Below, piece after piece: positions 18,145 to 26,573 of a DNA stretch of 64,000 nucleotides. Position 1 is the first letter of the stretch; each line of letters begins with the position of its first letter. The stretch is from JAALLB01 sp017643495 (lineage in GTDB: Bacteria; Pseudomonadota; Alphaproteobacteria; Rhizobiales; Rhizobiaceae), in contig OZ244147.1 of assembly GCA_965216105.1 (NCBI GenBank), forward strand, positions 868,001-932,000. The letters are read 5' to 3'. The notes under the pieces are model-generated. The model saw only the letters and a program-made list of their open reading frames with translations. It was not told the origin of the DNA and made no database searches. A program made the translations under genes and the position numbers.

Positions 18145-20408
18145 ACACCGTCCCAGTTGGTGCCCGGCGAATTGACCTGGAATTCGGAAATTCGTGTTTC
18201 ATAAATGAGCAGGTAATCATCCAGCGTCAGGCCAAGTTTTTCACCAAGCTCTTCCATCAGTTCAATGGCTGCAAAGGACGATTCCCAATCCAGTTTCCTG
18301 TATGACTGGAGCATTGTCCGGTTGAGCGAGTGAAACTCCCTGAAATCATCGGAATTCAGCATTGTCTCGTCACCAGCCAGCGCATAAATGCGGGCGGGTT
18401 CGGTTTTGCCCTTCACCCGGATAAGGTCAATTTCATATGTGGCCAGGCGGTCAGATACCAGTTGCGCCGTTTTCTCGCCGATCACAATAGGCAATCCGTA
18501 AGGTTTCGACTGGCCTTCCAGCCGCGAAGCCAGGTTCACCGTATCGCCCAGGGCGGTATAGTCAAAGCGGATGTCGCTGCCCATGTTGCCGACTGTGCAC
18601 GGGCCGGTATTGATGCCAACGCCGACGTTGATGGGCAGGTATTTTTCCCGCGCGTTTCCGGAAAGTTCCTTTTGTCTTGCTGCATTCAGCTCGGCGACAT
18701 TGGAAATCATTTCCAGTGCTGCAGTGCATGACTTGTATGCATGATCCCCTTCATCCATGGGAGCGTTCCAGAAGGCCATGATTGCATCGCCCATGTATTT
18801 GTCGATGGTTCCGTTACGCTCAAGAATGGGGTTGGAAAGCACGTTGAGAAAACGGTTCATGAGCTTGGTGAGGCCTTCCGGATTTTCCTTGTAGCTTTCC
18901 GAAATGCCCGTAAATCCGCGCACATCCGTAAAGAGGACCGACAGTTCGCGTGTCTCTCCGCCGAGTACCAGCCGGTCCGGGTCTTCACTCAGCTGGTCAA
19001 CCAGTGCCGGTGACAGATATTGTCCGAAAGCCCCGCGTATCTGCTGTCGCTCCCGTTCCTCGCGAATGTAGTTTGCAGTCGCCGAGAGAATAAAGAGAAC
19101 AGCAGTGGTTATGATGGGAAAGGTTGCATCCAGCAATTGCAGGTGTTCGGAAAACTGCCAATAGGAAAGCCCGGCAAAGGCCGTGATCGAGACAATGGCT
19201 GCAAGGGAAGCTACGATTGCTCCCAACATCGGCACGATCAGGATGATCGCGATACCCGCCGCAAGGCTCAACAGCAATTCATGCAATGTCGAGGTTACAG
19301 GCCGCTGAAGCATGGTATCGGCCAGCATGTTTTCAATGACCTGTGCGTGTACCTCAACACCGGGAACCTGCCTGCCCAAAGGGGTGAGCCGGTAATCCTC
19401 AAGCCCGATCGCTGATGTGCCCACAAGGATCATGTGACCGCGAATACGGGCCGGGTCCACGTTGCCGCTGAGAACCTCACTTGCTGAAACATATTGGGAA
19501 GGGTCGCTTGGCGTGAAATATGGCCAGACACGTCCCTGACCATCCGTCTCAACGAGCTTTCTTGCAAGGATAATGCCTTCGATCCCTGCCTGGTTTGAAC
19601 GGATTGCAAAGGTTTCTCCACCGGTGGCAATCCGCAAGAGTTCGGCAGAAAGCGAGAGACGTATCCTGTCGCGCACTTTTAGAACAAGGGGAGCCCGCCG
19701 CACAACATCGTCGGCGTCCGTTTCATAACTGAACATGCCCCTGCCTGCGGCGGCTTCTTCCAGTTCCTGTACGTTTTCCAGCAAATCCGGAAAGTTTTTC
19801 AAAAACTGTTTGGGGTTCGGGCCAATGCTGGCAAAGTTTGCGTCGGGAATTTCCTGATCTCCCGAGAGATTGTCCCGTTCTTGCCGGACACTTGTCTGGC
19901 CGAGAACAACACGATGGCGCTGCATGGCTTCCGCCATCACGACCTCGTTGTCAGGCAACTCACGAAGCGAGTTCTTGATATCGAGGCTAAGTGTCTTGTT
20001 GTCTTCGGCGATCCGCTGCGGGGACAGGCGGTCCCGCTCAGAGAAAACGATATCAAAACCGGTTGCCACTGCTCCCTGTCTGGCAAGCTGGTTTATCATC
20101 TGGGCGACCAGTGTTCTGGGCCATGGCCACTGGCCATACTCCCTGAATGACTGTTCGTCGAGATCGACTATCGTTACGGGAAGCTTTTCATATTCGCGGG
20201 GTTTGAGGCGTTGCAGGTAGTCAAAGCCCTGAAGACGAATGACCTCTACAAAAACGGGATCATTGATTCTCACGAACAGCAGCAGTCCCAGAACCAGGAA
20301 ACCCACAAGCCTTGCCGGGCTGAACAAGAGGCGGAGCATGCCGGACCAGCGGTTTGCAAACCACCGTCCTGTCTTGCTGAAAACGCCCCCACGATTTTCG
20401 TCGGCCAT
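18123..20408 (-). CDS. CHASE2-domain class III adenylate/guanylate cyclase
   Basis: 761-residue membrane-bound signalling enzyme. The order is a cytoplasmic N-terminus, one membrane segment (LVGFLVLGLLLFVRI, about residues 33-50), a long periplasmic CHASE2 sensor, three closely spaced membrane helices (about residues 350-430), then a catalytic domain. The catalytic metal Asp residues are in LFTDVRGFTGISE and MGDAIMAFWN, and the adenine/transition-state residues in YTALGDTVNLASRLEG. All core residues look intact, so it should make cAMP. ATG 20408 follows GGGGAAG. A second cyclase of different sensor architecture is at 57630-59426. Confidence 0.92.
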   Translation of the reverse strand: MADENRGGVFSKTGRWFANRWSGMLRLLFSPARLVGFLVLGLLLFVRINDPVFVEVIRLQGFDYLQRLKPREYEKLPVTIVDLDEQSFREYGQWPWPRTLVAQMINQLARQGAVATGFDIVFSERDRLSPQRIAEDNKTLSLDIKNSLRELPDNEVVMAEAMQRHRVVLGQTSVRQERDNLSGDQEIPDANFASIGPNPKQFLKNFPDLLENVQELEEAAAGRGMFSYETDADDVVRRAPLVLKVRDRIRLSLSAELLRIATGGETFAIRSNQAGIEGIILARKLVETDGQGRVWPYFTPSDPSQYVSASEVLSGNVDPARIRGHMILVGTSAIGLEDYRLTPLGRQVPGVEVHAQVIENMLADTMLQRPVTSTLHELLLSLAAGIAIILIVPMLGAIVASLAAIVSITAFAGLSYWQFSEHLQLLDATFPIITTAVLFILSATANYIREERERQQIRGAFGQYLSPALVDQLSEDPDRLVLGGETRELSVLFTDVRGFTGISESYKENPEGLTKLMNRFLNVLSNPILERNGTIDKYMGDAIMAFWNAPMDEGDHAYKSCTAALEMISNVAELNAARQKELSGNAREKYLPINVGVGINTGPCTVGNMGSDIRFDYTALGDTVNLASRLEGQSKPYGLPIVIGEKTAQLVSDRLATYEIDLIRVKGKTEPARIYALAGDETMLNSDDFREFHSLNRTMLQSYRKLDWESSFAAIELMEELGEKLGLTLDDYLLIYETRISEFQVNSPGTNWDGVYTATSK

Positions 20409-20583
20409 CAAGCTTCCCCGATACTTCTCAAATCCTAATCTGCCTGCTGCCAAATGACAACGCGGTTTGCATTCCGGGTAATTGGTGAAGCCGGATCACG
20501 AATTGCTGACCGGACGAGGATATACACGGGTCTTCAATGCAGCTAAGTTTTCCTCATATCAACTTCCTGTGGTAATTCATTTC

Positions 20584-21960
20584 ATGAATGTGTCTCTTGT
20601 CACTGCCGTCATCCTGCTTGCAGCATTTTCAATCTACCTTTCACGAAACCGGGTTTCCGTGGAGGGATTCTTCGATGGGGTCTCACATCGTGGAGATATT
20701 CCGGGTCTTTGGACACTGGTTCTTTCCCAGGTTACGACATGGATATTTGCGCGGTCCCTGCTGACTGCTGCCATACTCGGTTTTTATTACGGTATCGGTG
20801 GTGCACTTGCGTATACCGCCTATTACCTGTCGTTTTTTACCGGAGCTGTCATTGTCGACCGGATCCGGTTTGAACACGGGTTTTCCAACATCCAGTCTTA
20901 TCTGAAAGCCAATTTTGGGCAGTCCGGCACGGTTGCCTACAATTTTGTCATAGCATTGCGGCTTTTGTCGGAGGTGTTTGCAAACCTTATTGTCATCGGC
21001 ACATTGTTTGGTCAGGAAGGTTCGGGCCTGTATCTTGCTGCAGCCTCAACGGCTGCGATAGTCACCCTCGGATATTCCATGATGGGCGGGCTTCAAGCAT
21101 CCCTCAAGACGGATGTCTTCCAGATGCTGTTTTTTCTACTGCTTCTTGTGGTGCTGTTGGTTGCACTGTTCAGCAATCCCTTGTGGTCTTTGGGGCTTGT
21201 GCAAACAAGCGCGATGCCGATAACGGACCCAGGCTGGGTATTGTTGGCCGTTGCCTTCCTGCAGGTCCTTTCCTATCCGATGCATGACCCGGTGATGATG
21301 GACCGGGGGTTTCTGGCTGACAGGAAAACCACATGGCAAAGTTTCATTCTTGCCGGATTTCTTTCGATGAGTTGCATTTTCGGCTTTTCCCTGCTGGGAA
21401 TTTTTGCCGGTATCCATGCCGGGGAAGGGGAGGCGATGCTTGATGCGTTGTCTCGTCTGCTGGGGGAGACGCCCATGCTTCTGCTCAGTCTGGTGCTGAT
21501 TGTTTCTGCGGTTTCCACCCTGGATTCAACGCTATCGAGTTCAGCCAAACTTGCCCTGCGGGACATGGGAATTGCTGCACCCACACTGGCCAATGGGCGG
21601 ATTGCCATGGCTGTCTTCATGGTGGGCGGTCTTGGCTTCCTCTTTCTTGATGTCAAAGAGCTTTATGCCGCTGTCGCCATTTCCGGGACGGCGTCCATGT
21701 TTCTTGCTCCCGTAATCCTGTTTTGCATAATCGGAGGCAGGAAAGTCTCGCTGTGGGCATTTCATGTTTCTTTTGCCACGGCAATGAGTGGCGCTGTGCT
21801 CTATTACCTTGAAACCAGCGGCCTTGGTTTCATGACCGCTGCTTTTGGGGTCGAGCACAAATATACGAAACTGTTATATATCTGCCTGACAGTGATGGGT
21901 GTTGGCTGCACTGCATTTGCTCTTGCGCTCAAGCCTGTGAACGAAAAAGCCGCTGCCTGA
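20584..21960 (+). CDS. Sodium:solute symporter family protein
   Basis: 458-residue polytopic transporter of the SSS family. Starting at ATG 20584 gives a clean first helix (SLVTAVILLAAFSIYLS) followed by about twelve more. Family-like features are the unwound TM1/TM2 region (GLWTLVLSQVTTWIFARS), a GYSMMGGLQASLKTD segment and the Ser-rich VSAVSTLDSTLSSSAKLAL stretch that contributes to Na+ binding. The in-frame extension to 20482 is hydrophilic with no ribosome site. It is single-gene and converges with the carbonic anhydrase 12 bases downstream. Substrate unknown. Confidence 0.87.
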   Translation: MNVSLVTAVILLAAFSIYLSRNRVSVEGFFDGVSHRGDIPGLWTLVLSQVTTWIFARSLLTAAILGFYYGIGGALAYTAYYLSFFTGAVIVDRIRFEHGFSNIQSYLKANFGQSGTVAYNFVIALRLLSEVFANLIVIGTLFGQEGSGLYLAAASTAAIVTLGYSMMGGLQASLKTDVFQMLFFLLLLVVLLVALFSNPLWSLGLVQTSAMPITDPGWVLLAVAFLQVLSYPMHDPVMMDRGFLADRKTTWQSFILAGFLSMSCIFGFSLLGIFAGIHAGEGEAMLDALSRLLGETPMLLLSLVLIVSAVSTLDSTLSSSAKLALRDMGIAAPTLANGRIAMAVFMVGGLGFLFLDVKELYAAVAISGTASMFLAPVILFCIIGGRKVSLWAFHVSFATAMSGAVLYYLETSGLGFMTAAFGVEHKYTKLLYICLTVMGVGCTAFALALKPVNEKAAA

Positions 21961-21972
21961 CGAGGCCGGTCT

Positions 21973-22635
21973 TCAGGCGTCGGTTTCACCCGCGTCAAAT
22001 GGAGCACGGCTGAAATCACCACTTTCATTGTTCATGGTCCACAGTTCGCCATGCGAGATGTCGAACCAGGCACCATGCAACTCAAGTTTGCCCTCTTTTT
22101 CCAGTGCAGCAACTTCGGGGAATGTCCGCAGGTTACCAATTGAATTGCGGATGGAATAATGCTCAAGCGCGATTTGCCGCTCGGCCTGGGTCATGTAATC
22201 GTTTTTTCCGATTTCCCTTGCCGCAGGTTTCAGCAATTCCATCCATTTTCCGATAAAATCACCGGGTGACAAAGGTTCCATGTCCGGATCAAGGGCAGCC
22301 TGAATGCCGCCGCAACGACCATGTCCCATTACAACAATATGGCGAACGCGCAGGGACTGGACAGCAAATTCCAGGGCCGCTGATGTCGAATGCAGTCCGT
22401 CGTCAGGATCATATGGCGGAACGAGATTGGCCACGTTTCGAATAACGAACATCTCGCCGGGTAGCGCATTGAAAATTGTTTCCGGTGCTGCACGGCTGTC
22501 ACAGCACCCGATAATCAGAACGCTTGGCTTCTGGCCGGTCTGGGCAAGAGTCTCGTAGCGTTTGCGTTCCTGTTTGAAGTTTCCTCCACGAAACTTGTAA
22601 TACCCGTCCAGTAGGGAAGTGGGAAAGTCAGACAT
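21973..22635 (-). CDS. Beta-class carbonic anhydrase
   Basis: 220-residue cytosolic zinc enzyme interconverting CO2 and bicarbonate. The zinc ligands are Cys44 and Asp46 in GCCDSRAAPE and the His and Cys in VVMGHGRCGGIQAA, with the dyad-forming Asp-Arg also present; RNVANLVPP is the usual active-site stretch. Length is normal. The start codon at 22635 lies inside the left arm of a 14-bp inverted repeat, so initiation may be controlled by mRNA folding. It follows znuA on the same strand after 77 bases and may be co-transcribed, which is sensible for a zinc enzyme. Confidence 0.93.
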   Translation of the reverse strand: MSDFPTSLLDGYYKFRGGNFKQERKRYETLAQTGQKPSVLIIGCCDSRAAPETIFNALPGEMFVIRNVANLVPPYDPDDGLHSTSAALEFAVQSLRVRHIVVMGHGRCGGIQAALDPDMEPLSPGDFIGKWMELLKPAAREIGKNDYMTQAERQIALEHYSIRNSIGNLRTFPEVAALEKEGKLELHGAWFDISHGELWTMNNESGDFSRAPFDAGETDA

Positions 22636-22693
22636 TGTCGGTCCTGCAGCATGATAAATTTATGCGTTAATGCAAAACTGGACCGACAATGTC
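22631..22693 (-). promoter_or_regulatory. Long inverted repeat around the carbonic anhydrase start codon
   Basis: GACATTGTCGGTCC (22631-22644) and its exact reverse complement (22680-22693) form a 14-bp stem with a 35-base loop. In the minus-strand transcript the distal arm contains the GGACC ribosome-binding stretch and the AUG of the carbonic anhydrase, so folding would block initiation. The loop holds a smaller AT-rich palindrome (22649-22665, core TAAATTTA). It may be an RNA switch, an operator pair or a processing site. Confidence 0.6.
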
Positions 22694-22712
22694 AAAAGCT
22701 CAATGGGTTTTT

Positions 22713-23750
22713 TCACCCATCCGAAATGCATTCTGCGAATGAATTCGCCATGTTTTCCATCAATGTGAAGTATTGCTCCTTGCCAGGATCAAGCGCAGCC
22801 CCCAGCGGATCAAGGGTGGAGGTGCGTGTCGACAGCCCTTCGGTCACCGTTGTGATGATTTTCGGATCAAATTGCGGTTCGGAGAAAATGCAGGTCACTT
22901 TCAGGGATTTTATCTTCTCCTGAAGTTCACGCACACGTTTTGCACCGGGCAGGTTTTCCGGATTCAGTGTTATGGAGCCGGCAGCCTCCAATCTGTAACG
23001 TGCTTCGAAATAATGATAGGCATCGTGGAAAACTATGAAATTGCCTTTTCCAGATGAAGCCATTTTTGCGCCGATCTGTTCATCCAGGTCGTTAAGCTTT
23101 TGCGAAAGCGCTTTTGCATTTTCGGCATAGGTTTCAGCATTTTCCGGATCATTTTCCGAAAGGGTAGCACGGATTGTCTCCACCATCTTGACGGCATTTT
23201 GTGGGTCCAGCCAGATGTGAGGATCGGTTTCTGAGTGGTCATGTTCATGTTTGTCATCGTGATCATGACTGTGTTCCTTGTCGTGATCATGATCGTCTTT
23301 GGCAGCTTTGTCATGGTCATCGTGTTCGTGGCCATCATCATGCCCGTGATCATCGTGCCCGTGGTCGCCATGTCCGTGGTCATGATCATGAGCTTCGAAA
23401 CCGTCGCTCTCCCGGAACCCGAATTTGGTCAGTCCGGGTGTTTCCAGCATTTCAACAGTTGTTGCGTCAGCTGCGACCGTTTCCAGCGGCTTTTCCAGAA
23501 AGGTTTCAAGCCCGTGGCCAACCCAGAACACAATGTCACTTTGTTGCAGGCTTCTGGCCTGGGATGGCTTGAGGCTGAAGCCATGCGGGGAGCTAGCCCC
23601 CTGGACGATCAGTTCGGGTGTGCCGACACCGTCCATGACACCTGCAACCAGTGAGTGAAGCGGCTGGATAGAGGCGACTACCTTGGGTGCTGCCAGAACC
23701 GAGCCGGACATCAGGAGACTTGCAGAAAGGGCGGAAATGAAGAGGCGCAT
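22713..23750 (-). CDS. znuA: Zinc ABC transporter substrate-binding protein ZnuA
   Basis: 345-residue periplasmic zinc-binding protein (cluster A-I). A signal peptide (RLFISALSASLLMSGSVLA) is followed by VVASIQPLHSLVAGVM with the first His ligand. A strikingly long His/Asp/Glu-rich loop (about residues 122-181) comes before DPHIWLDPQNA, then FHDAYHYFEARY and SEPQFDP carry the remaining ligand regions. ATG 23750 is used; an in-frame TTG lies one codon upstream. It is divergent from znuC-znuB-zur across a single Zur box, and the carbonic anhydrase follows it. Confidence 0.95.
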   Translation of the reverse strand: MRLFISALSASLLMSGSVLAAPKVVASIQPLHSLVAGVMDGVGTPELIVQGASSPHGFSLKPSQARSLQQSDIVFWVGHGLETFLEKPLETVAADATTVEMLETPGLTKFGFRESDGFEAHDHDHGHGDHGHDDHGHDDGHEHDDHDKAAKDDHDHDKEHSHDHDDKHEHDHSETDPHIWLDPQNAVKMVETIRATLSENDPENAETYAENAKALSQKLNDLDEQIGAKMASSGKGNFIVFHDAYHYFEARYRLEAAGSITLNPENLPGAKRVRELQEKIKSLKVTCIFSEPQFDPKIITTVTEGLSTRTSTLDPLGAALDPGKEQYFTLMENMANSFAECISDG

Positions 23751-23770
23751 CAATTACTCCGTGCATGTTT

Positions 23771-23788
23771 GTAATGTTATTACATTGC
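23771..23788. promoter_or_regulatory. Zur box in the znuA/znuC divergent promoter region
   Basis: Read on the minus strand this is GCAATGTAATAACATTAC, matching at 17 of 18 positions the Zur operator I recall for the Agrobacterium group (GTAATGTAATAACATTAC). It lies 20 bases upstream of the znuA ATG and 59 bases upstream of the znuC ATG, so a single site could repress both operons when zinc is sufficient. The adjacent zur gene supports this. Confidence 0.88.
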
Positions 23789-23846
23789 GCGTCCATATAA
23801 CGTATGATAATCGGGTGCGCAAGACTTCCGGACGAAAACCGGTATA

Positions 23847-24710
23847 ATGATGACAGTGAACCGGAGTTCTAGAGATTTGCAGCAATCCCGACCACTTGTC
23901 TCACTCGCAAACGGGGGAGTGAGACGCGATGAACGCTGGCTTGTACGGGGTGTCGACCTCTCCATCAGTCGCGGTGAAATCGTTACCCTGATCGGTCCGA
24001 ACGGATCAGGCAAGTCGACCACCGCAAAAATGGTTTTGGGAATTCTGAAACCGGATGAAGGGACTATTGAGCGGGCATCTCGCCTCAAGATTGCCTATGT
24101 GCCGCAGAAAGTCGCCATCGACTGGAGTTTGCCGCTGGATGTGATGCGTTTCATGCGCCTGACTGCAAGGCTTTCCTCTACGGAAATCGAACGTGCGCTT
24201 GAATTGACCGGGACATCCCATCTCAAGCAGGCACAGATAAGAAACCTTTCAGGCGGTGAGTTTCAACGCATCATGCTGGCACGTGTCATCACCCAGAAAC
24301 CGGACTTGCTGGTACTGGATGAACCGGTCCAGGGGGTGGATTTCAACGGTCAGCTTGAACTGTATGAACTGATCAGGAAAATCCGGGATGAATTCGGATG
24401 CGGGGTTTTGCTGATTTCCCATGACCTGCATATCGTGATGGCCCAGACAGACCGGGTGCTTTGCCTGAACGGCCACGTCTGCTGTCATGGCGAACCGGCA
24501 ATGATCATTGATGACCCGGCATACAAAATGCTTTTCGGCTCGCATGCGGTCGACAAGCTTGCAGTCTATCGTCATCATCATGACCACACCCACTTGCCAG
24601 ATGGCCGGGTACAACATGCAGATGGTTCCGTCACCGAGGACTGCCACCCGGTGCAGGAAAGTGCCGGTACGGAGCACGAGCATGAGCAGGGTGGAAAACA
24701 TCATGCTTGA
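23847..24710 (+). CDS. znuC: Zinc ABC transporter ATP-binding protein ZnuC
   Basis: 287-residue ATPase energising zinc import. Walker A is GPNGSGKST, the Q-loop is in AYVPQKVAIDW, the ABC signature is NLSGGEFQR, Walker B is LLVLDEPVQGVD and the switch His is in LISHDLHIV. The C-terminal 50 residues form a His-rich tail (YRHHHDHTHLPDG through EHEHEQGGKHH) that could chelate zinc. Two adjacent ATG codons (23847, 23850) are possible starts. It overlaps znuB by eight bases. Confidence 0.94.
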   Translation: MMTVNRSSRDLQQSRPLVSLANGGVRRDERWLVRGVDLSISRGEIVTLIGPNGSGKSTTAKMVLGILKPDEGTIERASRLKIAYVPQKVAIDWSLPLDVMRFMRLTARLSSTEIERALELTGTSHLKQAQIRNLSGGEFQRIMLARVITQKPDLLVLDEPVQGVDFNGQLELYELIRKIRDEFGCGVLLISHDLHIVMAQTDRVLCLNGHVCCHGEPAMIIDDPAYKMLFGSHAVDKLAVYRHHHDHTHLPDGRVQHADGSVTEDCHPVQESAGTEHEHEQGGKHHA

Positions 24711-25518
24711 CGATTTTTTCACAAGGGCTTTGCTGGCGGGTATCGGGGTTGCCCTGGTTGCGGGGCCGCTTGGCTGCGTCATTGTCTGGCGGCGGCTTGC
24801 CTATTTCGGCGACACACTCTCCCATGCTGCACTCTTGGGAGTTGCACTGGCATTTCTCATGCAAGTCAACATTGTGTTTTCGGTCTTCGCCGTTTCGGTG
24901 ATCGTCGCCGTCCTGCTCGTCTATCTGCAACGTTCCGGCGGGTTGCCGTCCGATGCCTTGCTCGGGCTGATGTCGCATTCCGCGTTGGCCATCGGGTTGG
25001 TGGTGCTCGCGTTTATGACGCAGGTTAGGTTCGACCTGACGGCTTTGCTGATTGGAGATATCCTGTCTGTATCCCGGAGTGATATCGCAATCATTTTTGC
25101 CGGAGGCTGTTTGGTTCTGGCGATTTTCACCTGGAACTGGCGCGAATTGTTTGTTGCAACGGTCAATGAGGAAATAGCTCAGGCGGAAGGTTTCAATCCT
25201 GACCGGGCAAACCTTGTCTTCATGTTGTTGCTGGCAATTGTCATTGCGATTTCCATGAAAATAGTTGGTGTCCTGCTGATCACGGCACTGCTGATCATTC
25301 CGGCAGCAAGTGCCCGCAAATTCGCTTCCGGACCAGAGCAAATGATGGTTGTATCAAGTGTTGTCGGCGTTGCCGCTGTGATCGGCGGGTTGTTCGGTTC
25401 GCTTCAATGGGATACGCCCTCGGGGCCTTCCATTGTCGTGGCGGCCCTGTTTTTCTTTGTGGTTAGTCTCACGCCGATTGCCACATTGCTGAGGGGCAGA
25501 AAAGGAGAGGCATCATGA
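24703..25518 (+). CDS. znuB: Zinc ABC transporter permease ZnuB
   Basis: 271-residue inner-membrane permease of the ABC-3 family. The sequence opens with LDDFFTRALLAGIGVALVAGPLGC and WRRLAYFGDTLSHAALLG, the conserved cytoplasmic coupling region, and has about eight helices. ATG 24703 lies eight bases inside the znuC gene and has GTGGA upstream; the frame continues to 24508 but that part is antisense-like overlap with znuC and is not protein-like. It is coupled to zur by an ATGA overlap. Confidence 0.93.
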   Translation: MLDDFFTRALLAGIGVALVAGPLGCVIVWRRLAYFGDTLSHAALLGVALAFLMQVNIVFSVFAVSVIVAVLLVYLQRSGGLPSDALLGLMSHSALAIGLVVLAFMTQVRFDLTALLIGDILSVSRSDIAIIFAGGCLVLAIFTWNWRELFVATVNEEIAQAEGFNPDRANLVFMLLLAIVIAISMKIVGVLLITALLIIPAASARKFASGPEQMMVVSSVVGVAAVIGGLFGSLQWDTPSGPSIVVAALFFFVVSLTPIATLLRGRKGEAS

Positions 25519-25916
25519 GTGCAAACAGCGAGATGAAGCTGACCAAGAACCAGAAACTGGTGCACGGCGTTCTGGTTGCATCGGGATCTTCCCTCAGTGC
25601 CTACAACATTCTCGATTCCTTGAGAGACGACGGGCTTCGTGCGCCGCTGCAGGTTTATCGTGCCCTCGACAAGCTGATGGAAATGGGGCTGGTGCACCGG
25701 CTGGAAAGTCTCAATGCCTTTGTTGCATGCAGCCATCCGGGTTGTGATGGCCACAGGTCGATTGTCTTCATGATCTGCGAGAATTGCGAGCGTGTATTTG
25801 AGCTCGAAGACCAGGAACTGGTCAACAAGGTTGAGGGCCTTGCTTCCCGGGAAAGTTTCAGACTTAAACAGACCACGGTTGAACTGCTTGGTGAATGTGC
25901 AGACTGTGCGGCATAA
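25515..25916 (+). CDS. zur: Zinc uptake regulator Zur (Fur family)
   Basis: 133-residue Fur-family repressor. The N-terminal winged helix (LTKNQKLVHGVLVASGSSLSAYNILDSL, then PLQVYRALDKLMEMGLVHRLESLNAFVAC) is followed by the dimerisation domain. Structural-zinc cysteine pairs are in MICENCERVFEL and ECADCAA. The genomic position directly after znuB and the Zur box upstream of the operon indicate Zur rather than Fur, and autoregulation. Confidence 0.93.
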   Translation: MSANSEMKLTKNQKLVHGVLVASGSSLSAYNILDSLRDDGLRAPLQVYRALDKLMEMGLVHRLESLNAFVACSHPGCDGHRSIVFMICENCERVFELEDQELVNKVEGLASRESFRLKQTTVELLGECADCAA

Positions 25917-25993
25917 ATGATTGAATCCCAGGGATTGCCAAGGCACAGTTTCAAGTTTCAATTATTGTTGAGGCGCGAAAGTTCAGAACAATC

Positions 25994-26518
25994 ATGACGA
26001 AATGGGTGGCACTTCTGCGTGGAGTGAATGTTGGCGGCGTTAAGGTCCTGATGGCTCCCTTGAGGGAGCTGGCGGAAGGTTTGGGCTGGACTGACGTGCA
26101 GACCTACATTGCCAGTGGCAACATGGTATTTACAGCCAGCGGGGATTGTGAAAGTCTGGCTGAACAATTGCGTTCGGAAATGCAAACCGGGCTTGGTGCA
26201 GACATACCGGTCTTTATTGTTTCGGCCACGGACTTGCGGAAAATATTGGAGCAACATCCCTGGGAGCCCGAGAAAGGTAACCAAAGCCATGTCTATTTTT
26301 GCTTTGGCATTCCGGTAATTGACGAGGCGCTTTATCATGATCTCAGAACACCGGATGAGGAACTTCGCGTCATTGCAGGACATGTCCACTTCCATGCGCC
26401 CGCCGGCATTGGTCGTTCGAAATTGGCAGAAAAGCTGGGCAAGGTGGTACCAGGATGCGAGATGACCGGACGGAACCTCAATACCGTGCGCAAGCTTGTG
26501 GAAATGGCCGAATGCTGA
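25994..26518 (+). CDS. DUF1697 family protein
   Basis: 174-residue protein with the DUF1697 hallmark at the N-terminus (WVALLRGVNVGGV, PLRELAEGLGWTDVQTYIASGN). The fold is alpha/beta and no catalytic residues are established for the family. It is a single gene 77 bases after zur, with no clear link to zinc. It converges with glycerol kinase, with an 8-bp inverted repeat spanning its stop codon. Function unknown. Confidence 0.85.
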   Translation: MTKWVALLRGVNVGGVKVLMAPLRELAEGLGWTDVQTYIASGNMVFTASGDCESLAEQLRSEMQTGLGADIPVFIVSATDLRKILEQHPWEPEKGNQSHVYFCFGIPVIDEALYHDLRTPDEELRVIAGHVHFHAPAGIGRSKLAEKLGKVVPGCEMTGRNLNTVRKLVEMAEC

Positions 26519-26541
26519 CGGTTTCAGGCTGTGAACCGTCA
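26516..26541. terminator. Hairpin between convergent genes (weak terminator candidate)
   Basis: TGACGGTT / AACCGTCA, an 8-bp perfect stem with a 10-base loop, beginning at the stop codon of the DUF1697 gene and lying before the end of glpK. It lacks a clear T tract on either strand, so bidirectional termination is only a possibility. Confidence 0.3.
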
Positions 26542-26573
26542 TCGGTTTGCGATACCGGCCCTTGCTGATTGTC

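Noticed and set aside
23201..23654. Val/His-rich plus-strand frames opposite znuA
   Set aside because: They are produced by the repetitive His/Asp codons of the znuA loop on the opposite strand.
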